From: Parvularia atlantis
Lineage: Eukaryota; Opisthokonta; Rotosphaerida
DNA length: 10,300 bases
Assembly (NCBI GenBank): GCA_943704415.1
Contig: CALSCO010002487.1
Coordinates: 1-10,300, forward strand
Reading direction: 5' to 3'
In this document: one piece after another, positions 8,347-10,300 of the stretch
Position numbering within the stretch: the stretch's first letter is position 1
How the letters are laid out: each line of letters starts with the position of its first letter
Made by a program: the position numbers and the translations under genes
The notes under the pieces: generated by a model
Seen by the model: only the letters and a program-made list of their open reading frames with translations
Told to the model about the DNA's origin: nothing
The model's database searches: none

Positions 8347-10130
8347 ATGGTGCGCGTCCAGGACGGAGCGGGCAGCGTCCTCACACGGCGCGCGCGCGCG
8401 CGCGGGGGGGCGCGCAGGGCGCGGGGGCGTCGCGCAACTCGCTGGCCGACGTGACCGATGACGATGACGAGCGCTACTACGGACTGGAGAACGTGTGCTG
8501 CGCGCCAGGCCGCACGCACGCGCTCGCTGAACGCGCGCGCGTCAGTTCGGCAACACATGCTACTGCAACGCCGTGCTGCAGTCGCTCTACTTCTGCAAGC
8601 CGTTCCGGCGGCGGGTCGCGGCGTTCGCGTCGGTCAACCCGAGCGAGGCGCGCCGTGCGACGCGGCTGCGGGCGCGGTGGGGTGACGCGACGCGCGCGCG
8701 CGCGGCAGGAGACGCTGCTTACGTCGCTCGCCGAGCTGTTCAACAAGATAGCGCAGCAGAAGAAGCGCACGGGCACGTTTGCGCCGCGCAAGTTCATCGC
8801 CGAGCTGCGGCGTGAGAATGGTGCGCTGCATCGGCGGGCGCAGCGCGGCGTCAACCGCGTGCCATGCGCGCAGAGGCTTTCCGCGGCTACATTCAACAGG
8901 ACGCGCACGAGTTCCTCAACTACCTCCTCAACGACATCGCCGAGACGCTCGTCAAGGAGAAGAAGCTGCTGAGCAAGCGCCTCGGCCGCGAGCCCAGCGC
9001 CGACGCGGCCACGGCCGGCGACGAGATATGCGAGGCGCAAACCGGACCCAAGCCGCCGGCGACCTGGGTGCACGAGCTGTTTGAGGGCTCGCTCACGAAC
9101 GAGACCAAGTGTCTGTGCTGCGAGACGGTACCGCACGCGTGTCATACGGCGCGCAAAACCGTGCGGTTGACGCATCGCAGGTGACCAACCGCGACGAGGC
9201 CTTCTTCGACCTCTCGGTCGATATCGAGCAGAACACGTCCGTGACCGGGTGCCTCAAGAACTTTTCGTCGTCCGAGATGCTCTGCCACAAGGACAAGTTC
9301 TTCTGCGATGTGTGCTCGAGCCTGCAGGAGGCCGAGAAGCGGTGCGCGCGCGTCTGCGGTCACAACGGCGCAGATGACACGCCTCCACACACCTGTGCAG
9401 CATGAAGATTAAGCGCCTGCCGAACGTACTCGCGCTGCAGCTGAAGCGATTCAAGTTTACCGACACGGGCTACCGCAAACTGTCGTACCGCGTCGTGTTC
9501 CCGCTCGAGCTGCGGCTGTTCAACACGGTGTGCGCCCGGCCGCGCCGCGCCGCGCGAGGGGCGCTGACCGTCCCGCCGCGGCAGTCGGACGACTGCGAGG
9601 ACCGTGACCGCGTGTACGAGCTGTTTGCGATGGTGATCCACATCGGCAGCGGGCCAAATCAGGTGCGTGGCCTGCAGCACTGCGTCCTTTTCCCACATCG
9701 CGCTGCCCAGGGCCACTACGTCGCCATCGTCAAGAGCGGGCGGCGTTGGCTCGTGTACGACGACGACCAGGTCGAGGCGATTGACGAGCGCAGCTTGCAC
9801 ATGTTCTACGGGTCGACGTCCGACCTGGGCAGCAACTCTGAGAGCGTCTATATCCTCTTCTACCAGTCGGCGCAGCTCGTGGCGCAGGAGCGCGAGGCAG
9901 CCGAGCGGGCGTGGCGCGGCGCTGGCGGCAGTGACGAGGGCGCTACGGCGATGGACACGGACCGCGTGCACACGGCGTCGTACCACGACAGCGCTGCAGC
10001 GAGCGGCGGGCCGACGGCGCAGCGGCGCAAGGCGCACGACGCCGCGCTCGACCTTGTGCTGGCCGACGAGGCCGAGCGGCGCGCGACGGCCAAGCACGAC
10101 CGTGAGGACAGCGCGCCTGTGCATGTGTGA
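8347..10130 (+). CDS. ubp9: Ubiquitin carboxyl-terminal hydrolase, USP12/USP46 type (fungal Ubp9/CreB group), complete
   Basis: Cysteine protease that removes ubiquitin. In this subfamily activity depends on WD-repeat partners (UAF1/WDR20 in animals, Bun107/Bun62 in fission yeast, CreC in Aspergillus). Model: 8347-8349, 8418-8492, 8546-8647, 8709-8820, 8874-9127, 9181-9341, 9401-9527, 9585-9662, 9711-10130; 443 residues. The Cys box [20 protein letters not shown] gives catalytic C31. [32 protein letters not shown] and [10 protein letters not shown] are subfamily blocks. C177/C180 and C224/C227 form the zinc-binding fingers. GHYVAIVKS gives H306 and [11 protein letters not shown] gives D321, so the triad is intact. 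About 85 residues after YILFYQS are an Ala/Arg/Glu-rich, possibly coiled tail absent from the animal enzymes. The ATG sits in a strong CACCATGG context. The third intron junction is uncertain: GC donor 8648 keeps family spacing, GT donor 8633 also keeps frame (438 residues). The last exon may also splice onward (donor 10102). Confidence 0.96.
8350..8417 (+). other. Intron directly after the ATG of the deubiquitinase gene
   Basis: A 68-nt GT-AG intron with donor GTGCGC, a branch-like CCTCAC and acceptor GCGCAG separates the lone start codon from exon 2. Reading straight through from the ATG reaches a stop at 8452, whereas splicing gives [13 protein letters not shown]. That resembles the MGANAS stretch near the start of animal USP12, which supports both the intron and the start. 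Confidence 0.75.
8388..8410. repeat. Alternating CG run plus G7 in the start-codon intron of the deubiquitinase
   Basis: An alternating GC run (8388-8404) passes directly into seven Gs (8404-8410), within the intron following the ATG. Low complexity and prone to sequencing error, but intronic, so errors here would not alter the protein. Confidence 0.8.
8648..8708 (+). other. Third intron of the deubiquitinase gene, donor uncertain (GC-AG favoured)
   Basis: The acceptor CAG at 8706-8708 before [11 protein letters not shown] is clear. The donor is not. GCGCGC after GAG at 8648 keeps the frame and the residue spacing seen in animal USP12/46. GTCAAC at 8633 also keeps the frame but drops five residues. 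GTGCGA at 8655 looks most like local donors but breaks the frame. Confidence 0.45.
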
Positions 10131-10200
10131 ACGAGTGCGTGAGGATGATCATTGCTGAGCGGCGGCGAGAGGGCGAGACAGAGACGTGGTTAATCCTCAG
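10102..10200 (+). other. Possible alternative intron linking the deubiquitinase to the CARMIL-like segment
   Basis: GTGAGG at 10102 and CTCAG at 10196-10200 would remove 99 nt, including the TGA, and join the phase-1 end of the last exon to the downstream segment in the CARMIL frame. GTGCGTGAGG at 10135 is a second donor-like site, beyond the stop. Branch-like GCTGAG occurs at 10155-10160. Without splicing, the protein simply ends at 10130. Confidence 0.3.
10120..10139 (+). repeat. 20-nt gene-end motif, copy at the deubiquitinase stop
   Basis: Exact copy of the motif found after CLPTM1. Here it spans the last codons and TGA (10128-10130) of the deubiquitinase, and GTGAGGATGAT follows at 10138-10148, so the two elements are in the opposite order from the other gene end. 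Confidence 0.75.
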
Positions 10201-10300
10201 ACGCGCCTGCGCCCGCCGAGCCCGAGCCCGAGCCGATGCTGCCGGCCGCGCAGCCGGTTGAGCCGCCCGCGATCCAGGTCAACAGCGCGCCGGCGCGACA
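10200..10300 (+). repeat. Inverted duplication, copy B: CARMIL-tail-like open segment after the deubiquitinase gene
   Basis: Positions 10200-10294 repeat the CARMIL tail (272-178) with two mismatches; similarity fades from 10295 to the window edge. In the CARMIL frame it stays open to the end of the window, and both differences change a residue (Ala to Val, Glu to Ala). The match starts exactly at the last base of a CTCAG that looks like a splice acceptor. It may be an exon of a downstream or extended plus-strand gene, a duplicated gene fragment, or an assembly join; the window ends too soon to decide. Confidence 0.8.

Noticed and set aside
8477-9175. Minus-strand open frame of 232 codons over the deubiquitinase 5' half
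   Set aside because: It crosses several plus-strand introns and exons with family motifs and shows no recognisable domain.
9360-10124. Minus-strand open frame of 254 codons over the deubiquitinase 3' half
   Set aside because: The plus strand encodes unmistakable USP blocks here. The minus frame is an antisense shadow sustained by high GC content.
1-10300. Bacterial operon, CRISPR array, tRNA/rRNA genes or transposon ends
   Set aside because: No spaced direct repeats, cloverleaf or rRNA-like segments, or transposase motifs were seen. All conserved proteins are eukaryotic and intron-split.
1-10300. The three genes forming a novel functional system
   Set aside because: CARMIL, CLPTM1 and USP12/46 are each widespread and have no known shared pathway. 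Adjacency alone, beyond the shared promoter of two, is not evidence for a system.

Overview
This window is nuclear DNA from a eukaryote, most likely a fungus. It is very GC-rich and codes on both strands. No gene reads as one open frame. Each resolves only when many tiny GT-AG introns are removed. I place 43 introns, 46 to 126 nt long and mostly 46-70 nt. Their donors are usually GTGCG, branch-like sites GCTGAC, GCTCAC or CTCAAC lie about 15-35 nt before the acceptor, and acceptors end in CAG after GC-rich tracts. This intron style and the gene content fit a basidiomycete yeast (Malassezia-like Ustilaginomycotina or a Tremellomycete are possible), but no species marker is present, so the taxon is an inference.

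Layout: (1) 1-5532, minus strand, a CARMIL-family actin regulator with a PH-like domain, leucine-rich repeats, a helical region and a very long proline-rich tail that runs off the left edge; it carries a recognisable capping-protein-interaction motif. (2) 5627-8316, minus strand, a complete CLPTM1-family multi-pass ER membrane protein ending in a dilysine signal. (3) 8347-10130, plus strand, a complete USP12/46-type deubiquitinase (Ubp9/CreB group). Genes 2 and 3 diverge from start codons only 30 bp apart, and that gap holds three ACGTCA (CRE/ATF-type) cores. (4) 10131-10300, the region after the deubiquitinase, which ends in an inverted near-identical copy of part of the CARMIL tail, placed just after a splice-acceptor-like CAG.

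The three genes do not form an obvious pathway: one controls actin capping, one is an ER membrane protein and one removes ubiquitin. The less ordinary signals are the inverted tail duplication that could be spliced in frame onto the deubiquitinase, the tiny bidirectional promoter, the intron directly after the deubiquitinase ATG that creates an N-myristoylation-like start, a 20-nt motif shared by two gene ends, and two probable GC-AG introns.
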